From contig CALBPO010000178.1 in NCBI GenBank assembly GCA_937899295.1, positions 1 to 15,355 on the forward strand: a stretch of 15,355 nt of DNA. The letters are read 5' to 3'. A model generated the notes under the pieces. The model saw nothing but the letters and a program-made list of their open reading frames with translations. It did not search any database and was not told where the DNA came from. The position numbers and the translations under genes are program-made. The DNA is from an uncultured Opitutia bacterium (GTDB lineage Bacteria > Verrucomicrobiota > Verrucomicrobiia > Opitutales > Coraliomargaritaceae). This document shows, one piece after another, positions 14,297-15,355 of this stretch (positions within the stretch are counted from its first letter, which is position 1; the number at the start of each line of letters is the position of its first letter).

Positions 14297-15355
14297 ATGA
14301 AAGCCATACTGCCCTTAATTCTTCTAGCCTTGCATATTCTCCACGCCGATGTGGTCGATGTCTATTTTGGAACTGGCGGGGGTGAAGCCAAAGGAATTTA
14401 TCGCGCCAGCCTCGACACGAAAAAAGGCAAGCTCTCATCGGCGACGCTAGCCTCAGAGGTTAAAGCGCCCGGCTTTCTCGCTTTCCATCCTGACCGGACG
14501 AGGCTCTATGCCATCGCCAATCCAGTCGAAGGTCCTGCCGTTTTAGCTTATAATATTTTAGACAATGGCGAACTTGAATTGTTGAATTTTCAACTCATCC
14601 CTGATGGGCGCGCGGCGCATATTAGTGTGCATCCATCTGGTAAATTTTTGCTAACTGCTCAATATAGAGGTGGGTCAGTTGCGGTCTTCCCCCTAGGTAA
14701 TGACGGGCACCTTGAAGCATGTAGGCAGACAGTCAAACACGAGGGAGCATCAGGTGTCGTAGCAAGGCGACAAAGTGCACCACACCCTCACTGGGTCGGT
14801 TTCTCACCCGACGGGCGGTTTGCACTCGTGCCTGATCTCGGACTCGACCAGATTGTAATTTACCAGATCCAGCCAGACCAAGTTTCGATTAAACAAGTCG
14901 GCGCAGTTGACTCGGTCCCTGGAGGCGGGCCACGGCACATGAAGTTTTCAGCCGACGGGCAATTCATCTTCTTGCTCAACGAATTGAGCCTATCGGTTTC
15001 AACTTTTGCCTACGATGGAGAAGAGGGGAAAGCAGAGTTAGTCTCGACCACTTCAACACTGAGTGATTTGATGAAAGCTAAAGAGAGCTTTAACTCCTCA
15101 TCCGAAATCCTAGTACACCCCAAGGGGCAGTTTGTTTATGCTGCCAATCGTGGGCACGATAGTGTGACTGCGTTCCAGATTGACCCTGAAGCGGGGCGGC
15201 TACACGTGACGGATATCGAGCCAATCCGTGGGGCATGGCCTCGTAATATAAATCTAGATACATCTGGGCAATGGTTACTCGCAGCGGGTGCGCATTCAAA
15301 TACAGTTACAGTTCTAGAGGTGAATGCGGCGACCGGCGTACTGACTTACCCTAGA
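14297..15355 (+). CDS. Secreted beta-propeller lactonase-like protein, YkgB/Pgl family (3' end cut)
   Basis: The visible 353 codons run off the window without a stop. Residues 1-17 form a signal peptide ([15 protein letters not shown] followed by D), so the protein is exported, unlike cytoplasmic 6-phosphogluconolactonase (Pgl) of E. coli. The rest has repeated propeller blades typical of the lactonase family (seven-bladed). Landmarks are VYFGTGG at the start, [15 protein letters not shown] (61-75), [15 protein letters not shown] (161-175), [24 protein letters not shown] (209-223), [20 protein letters not shown] (267-286) and [18 protein letters not shown]. Activity on 6-phosphogluconolactone is known for some members only; with an export signal another lactone or a structural role is as likely. 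It lies 108 bases after ftsQ on the same strand, with no terminator seen between. The ATG is the first in frame giving a signal peptide. Confidence 0.85.
   Translation, partial: MKAILPLILLALHILHADVVDVYFGTGGGEAKGIYRASLDTKKGKLSSATLASEVKAPGFLAFHPDRTRLYAIANPVEGPAVLAYNILDNGELELLNFQLIPDGRAAHISVHPSGKFLLTAQYRGGSVAVFPLGNDGHLEACRQTVKHEGASGVVARRQSAPHPHWVGFSPDGRFALVPDLGLDQIVIYQIQPDQVSIKQVGAVDSVPGGGPRHMKFSADGQFIFLLNELSLSVSTFAYDGEEGKAELVSTTSTLSDLMKAKESFNSSSEILVHPKGQFVYAANRGHDSVTAFQIDPEAGRLHVTDIEPIRGAWPRNINLDTSGQWLLAAGAHSNTVTVLEVNAATGVLTYPR

Overview
The window is a bacterial chromosomal segment of roughly 53-55% GC by eye. It carries housekeeping genes and a large part of a division/cell-wall (dcw) cluster. 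The gene content suggests Verrucomicrobiota, most likely the Opitutae (Coraliomargarita/Puniceicoccus relatives). That rests on three things: the order murD - LysM protein - ftsW - murG - fused murC/murB - ddl - ftsQ, the fusion itself, and the LysM protein inside the cluster. The assignment is from recall of similar neighbourhoods, not from a search.

Left part (1-4101). A 5' fragment of an ankyrin-repeat protein lies on the minus strand just downstream of argA (N-acetylglutamate synthase). argA is divergent from a XerC/XerD-type tyrosine recombinase across about 75 bases that contain one perfect DnaA-box 9-mer. The recombinase converges on rpmB (ribosomal protein L28), with a strong bidirectional terminator between them. 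Upstream of rpmB on the same strand is a MidA/NDUFAF7-type methyltransferase-like protein with a degenerate SAM loop.

Centre and right (4169-14188). Eight clear plus-strand genes are packed head to tail: tsaD, murD, a three-LysM secreted protein, ftsW, murG, murC-murB fusion, ddl and ftsQ. Gaps are 27-47 bases in the first half. From ftsW onward the genes overlap as ATGA or TAATG. The only apparent gap in that second half, between murCB and ddl, is spanned by a possible 29-codon ORF that overlaps both neighbours, so an unbroken chain of translational coupling from ftsW to ftsQ is possible. Together the genes make UDP-MurNAc (MurB), add L-Ala (MurC) and D-Glu (MurD), make D-Ala-D-Ala (Ddl), form lipid II (MurG), polymerise septal glycan (FtsW) and link this to the divisome (FtsQ). 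TsaD, a tRNA t6A enzyme, heads the run.

Right end (14297-15355). Where ftsA and ftsZ would often follow ftsQ there is instead a secreted beta-propeller lactonase-like protein (YkgB/Pgl family), cut by the window end.

No mobile element, CRISPR array, rRNA or tRNA was seen, and no stretch over 300 bases lacks a gene. This is mostly an ordinary core-genome region. The points most worth a second look are the MurC-MurB fusion with a Cys at the MurB acid position, the bridging micro-ORF, the degenerate MidA SAM loop, the altered TsaD motifs, and the scarcity of Shine-Dalgarno sites.
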